Assembly: GCF_000949635.1 (NCBI RefSeq)
Contig: NZ_BAFN01000001.1
Location: forward strand, 1,054,001-1,118,000
Direction of reading: 5' to 3'
DNA length: 64,000 nt
Source: Candidatus Brocadia sinica JPN1
GTDB taxonomy: Bacteria > Planctomycetota > Brocadiia > Brocadiales > Brocadiaceae
The stretch's first letter is position 1, and each line of letters begins with the position of its first letter. A model generated the notes under the pieces. The model was not told the origin of the DNA. It ran no database searches and saw only the letters and a program-made list of their open reading frames with translations. The position numbers and the translations under genes are program-made. Shown here in pieces: positions 44,324 through 53,677 of this stretch.

Positions 44324-45319
44324 GTGAAGGTACGGACAAAAACACTCGCGAATGACAGGGATTTTATCAAAGAAAAAATTGAAAAGATAAAAAAAGAAGT
44401 GGGAAAGGTTATTATTGGGCAGGATGAAATGATTGAGAGTATCATTGTTGCGCTTCTCTCGGACGGACACATTCTCCTGGAAGGTTATCCGGGGCTTGGA
44501 AAAACGGTAACGGTGAAAACCCTTGCCCGGGTATTGGATGCAAAATTCAAACGGGTGCAATTTACTCCGGACCTCATCCCCGGTGACATTACAGGATTTG
44601 AAATGTGGGATCCGGAAACAAGGAAAAGCCGGATACAAAAAGGGCCTGTATTTACCAACTTATTACTTGCGGATGAAATTAATCGTGCGCCGGCAAAGGT
44701 GCAAAGCGCCCTGCTCGAGGCGATGCAGGAAAAACAGGTGACTATTGGGCGGGAAACCTATCCTTTGGAAAAATTATTCCTTGTGTTGGCAACCCAAAAC
44801 CCCATTGAGATATCAGGAACGTATCTGTTGCCGGAGGCAGAAATAGACCGATTCATGTTTAAACTAAAGGTGCGCTACCCGGCATACGGGGATGAAAGGG
44901 AAATTACAGAAAGGCAGATTCGGGATGAAGAGGTTGAACTAGACGTTGTTTTAGACACGAAAGAAGTGATCTCTTTAAGACACACAATTTCTGAATGGCT
45001 GCCTTTGGAAGAAACCTCAGTCATCGTAAAATATATTACGCGCCTGGTCAGGGCAACAAGACCGAATGAAGAGAACGGGGATTTAAGAAATCTCGTGATG
45101 TACGGGGCATCACCCAGAGCAACCATTGCGTTAGCGAAAGCAGCCCGCGTTTATGCCTTTATTCTTGGAGATGATATAGTACTGCCGGAACATGTTCATA
45201 AAATGGCTTATCCCGTTTTACGGCATAGAATTATTCTCACCCATGAGGCTGAATCACAGGGTATTGATTCTGACGATATCATTGAAAAAATCCTTCATCG
45301 GCTCCCTATTTTGGAATAA
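44324..45319 (+). CDS. MoxR family AAA+ ATPase
   Basis: AAA+ chaperone-like ATPase that works with VWA-domain partners. The 331 residues have Walker A GYPGLGKT (54-61), Walker B LLADEINRAPAKVQSALLEAMQE, sensor region LVLATQNP and arginine finger area ASPRATIALAKAARVYA. Starts at GTG 44324 just before the first helix; no strong ribosome site is seen. Operon with DUF58, BatD-like and VWA genes follows with 5 bp spacing, the standard moxR order. Confidence 0.93.
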   Translation: MKVRTKTLANDRDFIKEKIEKIKKEVGKVIIGQDEMIESIIVALLSDGHILLEGYPGLGKTVTVKTLARVLDAKFKRVQFTPDLIPGDITGFEMWDPETRKSRIQKGPVFTNLLLADEINRAPAKVQSALLEAMQEKQVTIGRETYPLEKLFLVLATQNPIEISGTYLLPEAEIDRFMFKLKVRYPAYGDEREITERQIRDEEVELDVVLDTKEVISLRHTISEWLPLEETSVIVKYITRLVRATRPNEENGDLRNLVMYGASPRATIALAKAARVYAFILGDDIVLPEHVHKMAYPVLRHRIILTHEAESQGIDSDDIIEKILHRLPILE

Positions 45320-45324
45320 ATAAG

Positions 45325-46179
45325 ATGAAGAGGAGGATAAAGCTTTCATTACAGCGATTGATTGGAAACCTCTTCGAAGGAACGTTTTCCAGTTATGTGA
45401 ATGCCCTGCATGGACTGGAACTTGATGAACTCCGGCAGTACCAGCCAGGGGATGATTGTAAGTCCATCGACTGGAAGGCAACGGTTAAAACCGGAAAACT
45501 CCACGTACGCATGAAATTAGTGGATAAACGAGTCACCATTGTATTTCTTGTTGACAAAAGCCGGTCGGAAAAGTTTGGTTCTTTTCTTACTACAAAAGAA
45601 GAGGTTCAATCAGGTATTCTCTCAATCCTTGTTCATGCCGCATCGGAAACTGGCAATGAAATAGGTTTTATTACATTTACCGATAGGGTAGAAAATTACA
45701 TTCAGCCCAAAGCCGGCGAAAAGGAAGCGCTGATAAATGTTAAAAATATCTTACATGAAACACCCGCGAGTACCCGTACTGATTTAAATAGCGCGTTTAC
45801 ATTTTTACACGAAAAAATTTCTCCCCCGGCCCTGGTATTTATATTATCTGATTTTTTGGCGCCTTACAACTATGAACAATCGCTGAAAATGCTATCTTAT
45901 CTGCACGAAGTAATTCCAATTGTTATTTCCGACAGAACAGAATCGTCCTTGCCTGATGCAAGGGGATTTCTGGCTGTTCAGGATATAGAGACAGGTACGA
46001 TAAAATCGGTTGATATTTCAACCGCACTCAGAGAGTCTTTGCCTTACCTGACTTTGTTTCGGAAACTCAATATAGACCATCTTGCGCTGTCTACTGAGGA
46101 AAATGAGGAAATGTGGATTAAAAAAATCTCTGAATTTTTCGACAGACGTATCAGGAGAGGGGGGAGAAGGAGACGATGA
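45325..46179 (+). CDS. DUF58 domain protein
   Basis: The 284-residue protein has the DUF58 motif ELDELRQYQPGDDCKSIDWKAT (about residues 32-53), followed by a VWA-like fold (VTIVFLVDKSRSEKFG, a degenerate metal site). The N-terminus lacks the two membrane helices seen in many members, so this is the soluble short type. It overlaps the next gene by 4 bp (ATGA). Partner of the MoxR ATPase, by family knowledge. Confidence 0.92.
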   Translation: MKRRIKLSLQRLIGNLFEGTFSSYVNALHGLELDELRQYQPGDDCKSIDWKATVKTGKLHVRMKLVDKRVTIVFLVDKSRSEKFGSFLTTKEEVQSGILSILVHAASETGNEIGFITFTDRVENYIQPKAGEKEALINVKNILHETPASTRTDLNSAFTFLHEKISPPALVFILSDFLAPYNYEQSLKMLSYLHEVIPIVISDRTESSLPDARGFLAVQDIETGTIKSVDISTALRESLPYLTLFRKLNIDHLALSTEENEEMWIKKISEFFDRRIRRGGRRRR

Positions 46180-47540
46180 AGTATTTTTTTATCATCTTAT
46201 GTATGATCGTCGTGTTTTGGGGAAATAGTATTCTTCATGTCAATGCACAAGAGCAACCCCAAACTCAGGAACTCACAGAAATGGGACAAGAGCCGGTACT
46301 GACGGATAAACCGATTGAAATCTGGACATTTATTGACGATTACCGGATAATCACAGGCAAGACGCTGCATCTGACCGTTCAGGTTTTGTGGAAGTTAGGG
46401 GTGACCGTTAATCTGGAAGGTGTAGATAAGATCGATCTTTCCCCATTTAAGGTGGAAGGTGTGATACTAGGGGAACGTCAAATCTTTGATAACGAACATG
46501 ATTATATGATAATTACCTATGCGCTTTCATTGCCTTCAGATATGAAAGAAGGTATCTACTCTATCCCTACTCTCTCTCTTTCATACAGAAATGAAGTTGA
46601 TAAGAGCGAAGGCATGGCTGCTTCATCGCCTGTTGCAGTGAAAAAGGTGTCTGTTTCTGCTGAAGGAAAGGTGGATAAGGATGTCATTACCATCGGCGAC
46701 CGCATCAATTATGCCCTTACAATCCGGCATGAAAAAAATGTAAAGGTATTATGGGAAAACATTGAAAAACTCAATTTTTCCCCCTTTGAAGTCTTAAAAA
46801 TGAATAGAGAAAATTTTACGGAAGGAAATATCGAAAAGATAGTACTCAATTACACCCTTTCATTGTATGAACTGAGAGGGAAAAAAAAGACCCCAGAAAT
46901 CCCAGAACTAACGATTTTGTATTATCTGGAATCACGTTCAAAGCCAGAAGCAGGAATGGGCATCATTGAGACGAAAGAGGTGAAGACGGCCGCCATCCCT
47001 ATTATTATTAACAGTCTCCTGAAGGCAGTAGATGTGCCTTTAGAGGGAATCAAAGGGCCAATGTATTATTCACAGAAATCTCTGTTTTTCCATGGATATT
47101 TACCCATGGGTCTGGGTATCGTTCTGTTTTTGTTTTTGGGCGTGACTGCGTTACGTTCTATTGCCGGAAAGGTATCGCCGTCTTCACCAAAACCGGTAAG
47201 CGAAACACCCCAAATTGCCCTGGAAAGATTAAAAAATGCTCTGTCGTCTTCCCACTTCTCCGATGATGAGTCATTAAACCGGGAAAATATCTACAATATT
47301 AATAAAGCATTACGAACGTATCTTGGTACCCTCATCGGCATTTCAAATGAAACGGCGCAATCCGCCACAACGTCAAGTTTTTTGAACTATGATATCCAGA
47401 AACAATTCCCGGAAGAGACATCAATCGTCATCCACTCAGCATTAAAACAACTCGATGGGCTTATTTTTGGCAGACACATTGAGAAAGACGCATTTGACAA
47501 GATGCTGCGGGGAATAGAAGGAATTATCGCAGATAAATGA
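46176..47540 (+). CDS. BatD-like membrane protein
   Basis: A signal peptide (MKYFFIILCMIVVFWGNSI, cleaved near VNA-Q) is followed by two similar beta-sandwich domains: residues 60-150 and 160-270 share the pattern 'V-x-W-x(6)-L-x-F/L-S-P-F-x-V'. A membrane helix (about 310-335) and a cytosolic helical tail (about 345-454) complete it. This layout fits BatD/OxlD-like proteins of MoxR operons. It overlaps both neighbours by 4 bp, so translation is coupled through the operon. Confidence 0.78.
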   Translation: MKYFFIILCMIVVFWGNSILHVNAQEQPQTQELTEMGQEPVLTDKPIEIWTFIDDYRIITGKTLHLTVQVLWKLGVTVNLEGVDKIDLSPFKVEGVILGERQIFDNEHDYMIITYALSLPSDMKEGIYSIPTLSLSYRNEVDKSEGMAASSPVAVKKVSVSAEGKVDKDVITIGDRINYALTIRHEKNVKVLWENIEKLNFSPFEVLKMNRENFTEGNIEKIVLNYTLSLYELRGKKKTPEIPELTILYYLESRSKPEAGMGIIETKEVKTAAIPIIINSLLKAVDVPLEGIKGPMYYSQKSLFFHGYLPMGLGIVLFLFLGVTALRSIAGKVSPSSPKPVSETPQIALERLKNALSSSHFSDDESLNRENIYNINKALRTYLGTLIGISNETAQSATTSSFLNYDIQKQFPEETSIVIHSALKQLDGLIFGRHIEKDAFDKMLRGIEGIIADK

Positions 47541-48556
47541 CCTTCGCCAGCCCCTTACTCTTTCTGCTCCTCATCCCTTTTGGCTTCTTATATCTCTTTT
47601 GGAGGGAAAAGAAGTTTCTTGGGTATTCCAGCCTCTATTATATGAGAGAGCCTGCAGGGTCCAAACGGCTTATTGCCCGTCTCAATAAGCCTGTTTTTTT
47701 TGGCGCCGCGTTTTTTGCAATTGTGGCCATTGCACATCCGCAAACAAGGTATTACCAGGAGAAGACTGCCCTGCAGGGACGGGAAATCATCCTTTCTATA
47801 GATACTTCTTTTAGTATGACGGGAACGGCTATTGAAACGATAAAAAAGATTGTCGGTGATTTTATTAAAAAACGGTCGAATGACCTCATAGGTATTACGA
47901 TCTTTGGTACGGATGCCGCCCTCATTGTTGTTCCTACCATGGAAACCCAATTACTGGAGAAATCCCTGGAACGTGTGCAGGCCTCTCAGGTGGGTTATCA
48001 AACGGCCATTGGAGAAGGTCTCTTTACCTCCCTCACAGCGCTGTTTGAAAAAGAGATGGGAAAGCAATTTACCATAAAAGACTTGAGAAATAGCATTAAT
48101 AAAGAGTATCTTGCCGATTATGCCATTTCTTTTGTCAAAGAAATGGAACAAAGGGAGGTGCTGAAAAATAAGCTTATCATCCTCTTTACCGATGGAATAT
48201 ACAACATTGGTATCTCACCCACCAGACCCTTGCGCCTGTTGAAAAGAATGGGAATAAAGGCATATGTCGTGGCGGTCAAGGCTTCGGATGTTACTGGTGT
48301 AGATCCGGAAGTTGCGGCCGAACATATTGAGGAATTAAAGGAGGCCGTCGAATCAACCGGGGGAAAATATTACCATGCAGAGAATTTCGAAGAGGTTGCC
48401 AAATTCTACAACGAGATCGACAAAATCGAAAGGGACAAGATTACCATAGAAACCGTTCTCAAGAAGAAAGACCTTTATCTCTTCCCCACCCTTGCAAGCC
48501 TGGTTCTTCTTTTGATTTCAGTTTTTCTAGAAAATGTCTGGATGCGAGTACCATAA
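47537..48556 (+). CDS. VWA domain membrane protein (BatA-like)
   Basis: The 339-residue protein has two N-terminal membrane helices (about 5-22 and 52-68), a von Willebrand A domain with an intact MIDAS (Asp89, Ser91, Ser93 in DTSFS; LFTDGIYNIG supplies the last Asp) and a C-terminal helix (about 315-335). This is the BatA layout. It ends the moxR operon; no BatB homologue follows. The N-terminal MTFASPLLFLLLIPFG is typical. Confidence 0.9.
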   Translation: MTFASPLLFLLLIPFGFLYLFWREKKFLGYSSLYYMREPAGSKRLIARLNKPVFFGAAFFAIVAIAHPQTRYYQEKTALQGREIILSIDTSFSMTGTAIETIKKIVGDFIKKRSNDLIGITIFGTDAALIVVPTMETQLLEKSLERVQASQVGYQTAIGEGLFTSLTALFEKEMGKQFTIKDLRNSINKEYLADYAISFVKEMEQREVLKNKLIILFTDGIYNIGISPTRPLRLLKRMGIKAYVVAVKASDVTGVDPEVAAEHIEELKEAVESTGGKYYHAENFEEVAKFYNEIDKIERDKITIETVLKKKDLYLFPTLASLVLLLISVFLENVWMRVP

Positions 48557-48817
48557 CGGGGGAAGCCGCAACCAAAAAGAGTTACTTGGAAGTGAATAAC
48601 ACATACTGTCGTTTGTTTTTTTGACAAATTCGAGATTCAAATATCAAAATCGTTCGACTAAGCGCTTACGACGAAGTCCGAAACAAAGGCTACTATTAAA
48701 TGAGAGAAATTGGAAACGAGGTTTGGAATATTTGAATTTGTAATTTTGAAATTGTTTCGAATTTTGGATTTCGTGTTTTGAATTTTCCACCTGCTTTGTT
48801 TGTAACCTGTCCCATCC

Positions 48818-50218
48818 CTAATCTCTGTATTTTATATCCGAATGCCCAGCGCCTTCCTGTAATACCCTCCTTTTCAGAAGCATTGACATAGCTTTTACGC
48901 CCCGTTCAGGAGATGGATAGACAGGAAACTCCCGTTCTTCAAATAACTGTTTGACCTTCGTGGTAAATGCACCTCCCACCGTGCATATAACAGCAGGCTT
49001 TCCCGATCGATTCATGATATCCGTGACGAGATCAACCACCCTCTCAGTCATGCCCTGAGGCGCCATGAGTGGTATGATGATGGCAGCGTCGTATTCGTCA
49101 CTTTCGATCATGCACGTCTGTAAGGCAGTGTAATAGTCTCTATCGCATGCACTTCCGGTCAGATCAACAGGGTTGTTTACCACATAGAACGCTGAGAATT
49201 TACTTTTCAGTTTCTCTTTTAACCGGGGAGAGGGGAGTGGGACTTCCAGCCCGTTTTCAGAACAGTGATCGGCCACAATAACGCCAAAGCCACCGCCATT
49301 GGTAACAATGAGGATTCTGTTTCCTTTCGGGGGATTTTGCATGGAAAGGGCCTTAACACCGTCGATAAATTCCTCCAGACCGTTTGCCTCAATAATCCCG
49401 GATTTCAGGAATGCTGCTTTGTATATTTCATAGTTTCCCGCAATTGCGCCTGTATGGGATTTGGCGGCTGCAATACCGGCTGCACCCTTTCCAACCTTAA
49501 GTGCTACAATAGGCTTTTTCTTTGAGCAGGCTTTGGCTGCTTCAATAAACTTCCTACCATGGTCGACTGACTCCATATAGATAGCAATTACCTTTGTATG
49601 GATATCATCACTTAAAAATGGCAAGAGAGTGGATTCCCCCACGTCGATTCTGTTTCCGTAGTTTACCATCCTGGCTATACCTAGTCCCTCCAGTGTCGCC
49701 AGGTCCAGCAGGGCCACGGCAAAGGCGCCACTCTGAGAGAGGATTGAGAGCGAACCTTTTTTCGGGTTGCTGACCCTTTCCCATGACAGGAATGAGGTGG
49801 TAAAATTGGTATAATTATCCAGAACCCCCAAACAATTAGGACCGAGAATCTTGATGTCATTTCCGATTGCAACCTGTCTGATCTGCTCTTCCATTTCGAT
49901 ACCTTCAGCGCCCATTTCACGGAAACCAGCGCTGATAATTATGGCATGATGAATTCTTTTTTGCGCCTGTTGCTTTACGACATCCAATACCAGCGACGCA
50001 GGAATGGCGATTACCGTTAATGCTACTTCATCCGGGATATCCAGTATCGAAGGAAAACATTTTAAGCCAAAAACCATCCCGTATTTGGGATTTACCGGGT
50101 ATATCTTGCCCTGAAAACCCTTACCGAGGAGGTTTTTCAGGATAATGCCCGGTAAACTGCCTGGTTTTTCAGTAGCGCCAACAATGGCAACCGATAAAGG
50201 ATTAAAAAAAGTTTCCAT
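48818..50218 (-). CDS. ADP-forming acetyl/acyl-CoA synthetase, alpha subunit-like
   Basis: Interconverts acyl-CoA + ADP + Pi with acid + CoA + ATP in the family. Start chosen at ATG 50218 (METFFNPLSVAIVGA), 466 residues; an upstream TTG at 50248 is less likely. A CoA-binding Rossmann domain (VAIVGATEKPGSLPG) is followed by two succinyl-CoA-synthetase-like domains (ILSQSGAFAVALLD, the phospho-His region AAKSHTGAIAG with His about 255, and IVTNGGGFGVIVADH). The ATP-grasp beta half is absent here, so a separate beta subunit is needed elsewhere. It stands alone. Confidence 0.88.
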   Translation of the reverse strand: METFFNPLSVAIVGATEKPGSLPGIILKNLLGKGFQGKIYPVNPKYGMVFGLKCFPSILDIPDEVALTVIAIPASLVLDVVKQQAQKRIHHAIIISAGFREMGAEGIEMEEQIRQVAIGNDIKILGPNCLGVLDNYTNFTTSFLSWERVSNPKKGSLSILSQSGAFAVALLDLATLEGLGIARMVNYGNRIDVGESTLLPFLSDDIHTKVIAIYMESVDHGRKFIEAAKACSKKKPIVALKVGKGAAGIAAAKSHTGAIAGNYEIYKAAFLKSGIIEANGLEEFIDGVKALSMQNPPKGNRILIVTNGGGFGVIVADHCSENGLEVPLPSPRLKEKLKSKFSAFYVVNNPVDLTGSACDRDYYTALQTCMIESDEYDAAIIIPLMAPQGMTERVVDLVTDIMNRSGKPAVICTVGGAFTTKVKQLFEEREFPVYPSPERGVKAMSMLLKRRVLQEGAGHSDIKYRD

Positions 50219-50248
50219 CTGTATACTCTGTGAAATCTGCGGTTTCAA

Positions 50249-50699
50249 CTCTTGTTGTCCATTTTATGAATCTGCAGATACAACTAATAACAGGAGCAGG
50301 AGGATAAATCAAGGATAAAAAATTATCGAAATCAGTACAATGATACGATAAAATATCGATATATACTGTGCTCTGCCATGAAAAAATATGATTCCTTTTC
50401 ACATACTTTCCAAGACTTCGTATTTATCCTTCTCTTGCAGGTCGATTATTATACGCTCATTGACCAGTACATCTGAGAACCTCACACTTCCCCCCTTTCG
50501 TCTCGTAATTAAGGATTAAAAAATTTCTTGCTTTAGCCATCCGCCGGGTGGTATTTTACATGCCTTAAAGTTCCCTTTTTTAATGAACCACATTGCCCGC
50601 AGAATTGTCACCCAAATTCCTTCGATCTCTCGTTAAATCGTGTTTTATTATTCGTAATTACAAAGCAGAACTTTTATGAGAAAGCAGCGGAAATAGCCA
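50249..50699. other. Gene-free spacer between divergent genes
   Basis: 450 bp between the acyl-CoA synthetase (minus) and MFS (plus) genes. AT-rich with a palindrome-like AATATCGATATAT at about 50352. A 32-codon frame at 50378 (MKKYDSFSHTF) lacks a ribosome site. Nothing else is recognised. Confidence 0.4.
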
Positions 50700-52004
50700 A
50701 TGCATCTCGATGACAAGAAAGCAATCTTCGGATGGAGCATGTATGATTGGGCCAATTCAGCCTTTGCCACAACGATCATGGCTGGATTTTTTCCGATTTT
50801 TTTTAAACAATTCTGGAGTGCCGGCGCTGATGCCACCGTAAGTACTGCAAGATTAGGACTTGCAAATTCTATTGCCGGTATTACCGTGGGTCTGTCAGCT
50901 CCTGTATTGGGTGCTATTGCTGACAAAGGAACATCAAAAAAGAGGTTTCTTCTTTTTTTCGCTTACATGGGTGCGGTGATGGCTTCTTCGCTATACACGG
51001 TTTCAAAGGGTAATTGGCCTATTGCTGTTATGTTGTATGTCCTGGCAACCATTGGGTTCTCCGGAGGTAACATTTTCTATGACGCATTGATCACTGGTGT
51101 TGCATCTGAGAAGAAGATAGATTTTGTTTCTGCTTTGGGTTTTTCTCTGGGCTATCTGGGGGGTGGTATACTTTTCACTCTAAATGTATGGATGACCCGC
51201 AGTCCTGAAACATTCGGATTTGCAGATGCCGGAGAAACTATAAAATTCTCATTCCTCTCCGTAGGTATCTGGTGGGCAGTCTTTTCGGTTCCGCTATTCC
51301 TCTTTGTGAAAGAGCCAAGAAATGAAAAAGCTAATTCGGCTACAGGCATAAGCATGGTGAAGGCGGGTTTTGCTCAATTAAAAGAGACTTTTCATAAGAT
51401 CCGACATTTAAAAACCATTTTTTTGTTCCTTGTCGCTTACTGGCTCTATATTGATGGTGTGAATACAATTGTACACATGGCAGTGGATTATGGCATTTCC
51501 ATTGGCTTCGAATCCAGCGACTTAATCGTTGCATTGCTCGTCACCCAGTTCGTTGGTTTTCCAGCCGCCATAGTATTTGGTTACCTTGGGGTTAAGATAG
51601 GCGCCAGGCGTGCCATTTTTATCGTCATTGCAGTTTATCTGTTTGTTTCCATCTGGGGCGCCTTTATTCAAAGCAAAAAAGAGTTTTTTATCCTCGCCGT
51701 CATCGTTGGTCTGGTCCAAGGAGGTATTCAGGCGTTAAGTCGCTCATATTATGCAAAAATAATCCCTGTCGACAAATCAGCTGAGTACTTTGGCTTCTAT
51801 AATATGCTCGGCAAATTCTCAGTTGTTATCGGCCCGGTCCTCATTGGGGGAGTAGGTCTACTAGTAAAATCTATGGGTTACAGCAGTAATATTGCATCAC
51901 GAGCAGGCATCATATCGGTTTCGTTCTTCTTCATAGCAGGCGGAACTCTATTCTATTTCGTACATGAAGAGAAGGGAAGAGACGAGGCTAAATATTTGTC
52001 TTAA
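50700..52004 (+). CDS. MFS transporter, UMF1 (Atg22-like) family
   Basis: The 434-residue protein has twelve predicted membrane segments. The N-terminal IFGWSMYDWANSAFATTIMAG is the hallmark of the UMF1/Atg22-like MFS group, and GALADKGTSKKR-like (GAIADKGTSKKRF) follows helix 2. The substrate is unknown; fungal relatives export amino acids from vacuoles. Start at ATG 50700 fits the conserved N-terminus. A remnant of a second, different MFS gene follows directly. Confidence 0.88.
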   Translation: MHLDDKKAIFGWSMYDWANSAFATTIMAGFFPIFFKQFWSAGADATVSTARLGLANSIAGITVGLSAPVLGAIADKGTSKKRFLLFFAYMGAVMASSLYTVSKGNWPIAVMLYVLATIGFSGGNIFYDALITGVASEKKIDFVSALGFSLGYLGGGILFTLNVWMTRSPETFGFADAGETIKFSFLSVGIWWAVFSVPLFLFVKEPRNEKANSATGISMVKAGFAQLKETFHKIRHLKTIFLFLVAYWLYIDGVNTIVHMAVDYGISIGFESSDLIVALLVTQFVGFPAAIVFGYLGVKIGARRAIFIVIAVYLFVSIWGAFIQSKKEFFILAVIVGLVQGGIQALSRSYYAKIIPVDKSAEYFGFYNMLGKFSVVIGPVLIGGVGLLVKSMGYSSNIASRAGIISVSFFFIAGGTLFYFVHEEKGRDEAKYLS

Positions 52005-52548
52005 AAAGCCCCTGCCGGCAAAATTTTCAATAATTCCCAATCTTGTTGAAAACCACCATCTCCTTGTTGCCAATTCACTCATTGCATCTTCGGCACTCTT
52101 AAGTGTTTTGGCCGGTACCGCTGCTGGATGTATTATCTTTGATTCTGTGGAATTCAGTGCATCCATGTACTTCAACGGCTTTACCTATCTTTTCTCTGCA
52201 GGTGCCATAGGGAACTAACAATGAAAGAAAAAGAACGTGCCAGATCAAAGGTGTGGCCGTTGTATTAACGGATATCAGGGAGGGTATGAAATAATTTTCC
52301 ACGATGTAAGGTTGATAATACTCATTTTTTTTGGTACGATTTTCTGGTTTGTCGGTATTAGCTTTTATGTAGCAATCTCCGATTTTGCCGGGAAGGTATG
52401 GGGTTTTACTTCACTAACTCCTCTGGGATTGATTTTTACCCTGCTCGGCGGCGGTCTTCTTACCGGATCCATTCTGGTCGGCATTCTCGTGGCATGGGGG
52501 AGTTTCAAACTGAATACCCTATTGCAACAGGGGACGAAAGATGCATAA
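52005..52548 (+). pseudogene. Remnant of a second MFS transporter
   Basis: From 52005 one frame reads FSIIPNLVENHHLLVANSLI, SALLSVLAGTAAGCIIFDS and MYFNGFTYLFSAGAIGN to a stop at 52218. Another frame supplies IKGVAVVLTDIREGMK; after a shift FHDVRLIILIFFGTIFWFVG and LIFTLLGGGLLTGSILVG lead to a stop at 52548. These are helices 4-8 of an MFS protein of the type often fused or paired with acyltransferases (LplT-like). The N-terminal helices are missing. The plsC gene starts within its end. Confidence 0.72.
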
Positions 52549-53284
52549 TTTCCGGACAAATTACACGAAATCCCCCTTTCCTGAAGGGGGGAGAAAGGGG
52601 ATTAATCATTCAACAGGTGTATGTATTTACCGCAATTTCCATAGGCTCCCTGGTTTTCTGAACAATTGTTTCTTCTTTGCGCTCAAGGCAATAGGTGTTG
52701 TTTTGTTAAAGGTATTTTATCATACCGAGGTTGAAAATAGAGGGAGCATACCACTTCAGGGGCCGCTGATTGTGGCGGCAAACCATTTCAGTTACATGGA
52801 TCCTGTCGTACTTCAAACGATATTTCCAAGGCGTATTTCTTTCATGATGACAGAACTGTATTACGAAGGACGTTGGAAATGGTTGTTTAGAGTATTACAT
52901 TGTATCTGTGTTAAAGAGAAAGGTTCCAACATAGCCGCACTGAGAGAAGGCGTTGAAGTCTTGAAAAAGAACGATGTTCTGGGCATCTTCCCCGAAGGGG
53001 GTGTAAGCAGGGAGGGCCGTCTCCAGGAGGGAAACCCGGGTATCGGTTTTCTCGTTGTCAAGAGCGGCGCACCCGTCATTCCGGCTTTTATCTCCGGCAC
53101 TTACGAGGCCTTACCAAAGGGCGCGAAGATACCAAAAATTTCCAGAATTAAAGTAACCTTTGGCAGACCCCTGATATTTGATAATATCGAAAATAAGGAA
53201 AATAAAAAAGGAATTGTGGAGATTACAAATTCGATTATGGAGCAGATTGAAAAACTATCTTTTTCTGATAAACAAACGAAGTGA
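52541..53284 (+). CDS. 1-acyl-sn-glycerol-3-phosphate acyltransferase family (PlsC-like)
   Basis: Transfers an acyl group to lysophosphatidic acid or a related lysolipid. The catalytic HX4D motif is NHFSYMD (about residues 84-90), followed by FPEGGVSREGRL and VIPAFISGTYEALP, the substrate and Gly-rich motifs. The start is unsure: ATG 52541 would put a palindrome-derived segment (KSPFPEGGRKGINH) at the N-terminus, so the native start was probably near 52680 or in a lost fusion with the MFS remnant. Family length is about 200-240 residues. Confidence 0.85.
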   Translation: MHNFRTNYTKSPFPEGGRKGINHSTGVCIYRNFHRLPGFLNNCFFFALKAIGVVLLKVFYHTEVENRGSIPLQGPLIVAANHFSYMDPVVLQTIFPRRISFMMTELYYEGRWKWLFRVLHCICVKEKGSNIAALREGVEVLKKNDVLGIFPEGGVSREGRLQEGNPGIGFLVVKSGAPVIPAFISGTYEALPKGAKIPKISRIKVTFGRPLIFDNIENKENKKGIVEITNSIMEQIEKLSFSDKQTK

Positions 53285-53308
53285 ATTTCTGGAGTTTTTA
53301 GAAAAATT

Positions 53309-53614
53309 ATGCAACAGAATTCTATACTGAGTGATTTGTCTCTCTATAACAAGGAATTTACCCTTGGTAATGGCAATACGGCGTGCCTGCTTATCCATGG
53401 TTTTGGCTGTGGACCAATCCAGATGCGGGAGATTGCGGAACGTTTGTGCAAATGGGGTTTTACCGCCAGGGGGATACTTTTACCGGGACATTGTGGGAAT
53501 ACGGGTGGACTCTCATTCAATTCACATCACGATTGGAAAGAAAAAGTGGAGTTTGAGTACCGTCAATTAAAGATGAAATACCGGCAGGTCGTTATTATCG
53601 GATTAGTTTTTTGA
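53309..53614 (+). pseudogene. Alpha/beta hydrolase (lysophospholipase/carboxylesterase type), truncated at the nucleophile
   Basis: The start MQQNSILSDLSLYNKEF leads to the oxyanion-hole motif LIHGFGCGPIQMREIAERL and GILLPGHCGN, as in carboxylesterase/thermostable lipase families. It ends YRQVVIIGLVF-stop, exactly where G-x-S-x-G should follow. About 150 residues are missing. A palindrome (53651) and the IS4 copy (53678) lie just behind. The lost half was not found on the other side of the IS, so a deletion accompanied the event. Confidence 0.8.
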
Positions 53615-53650
53615 AAAAATCTCAACAATAACGATGTCTTGCGGTCTAAA

Positions 53651-53673
53651 GTAGGGCGTATAGCAATATGCTC
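53651..53673. repeat. AGGGCGTAT...ATATGCTCT palindrome
   Basis: Imperfect stem with AGCA loop in the 60 bp between the truncated hydrolase and the IS4 end. Confidence 0.5.
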
Positions 53674-53677
53674 TTAT

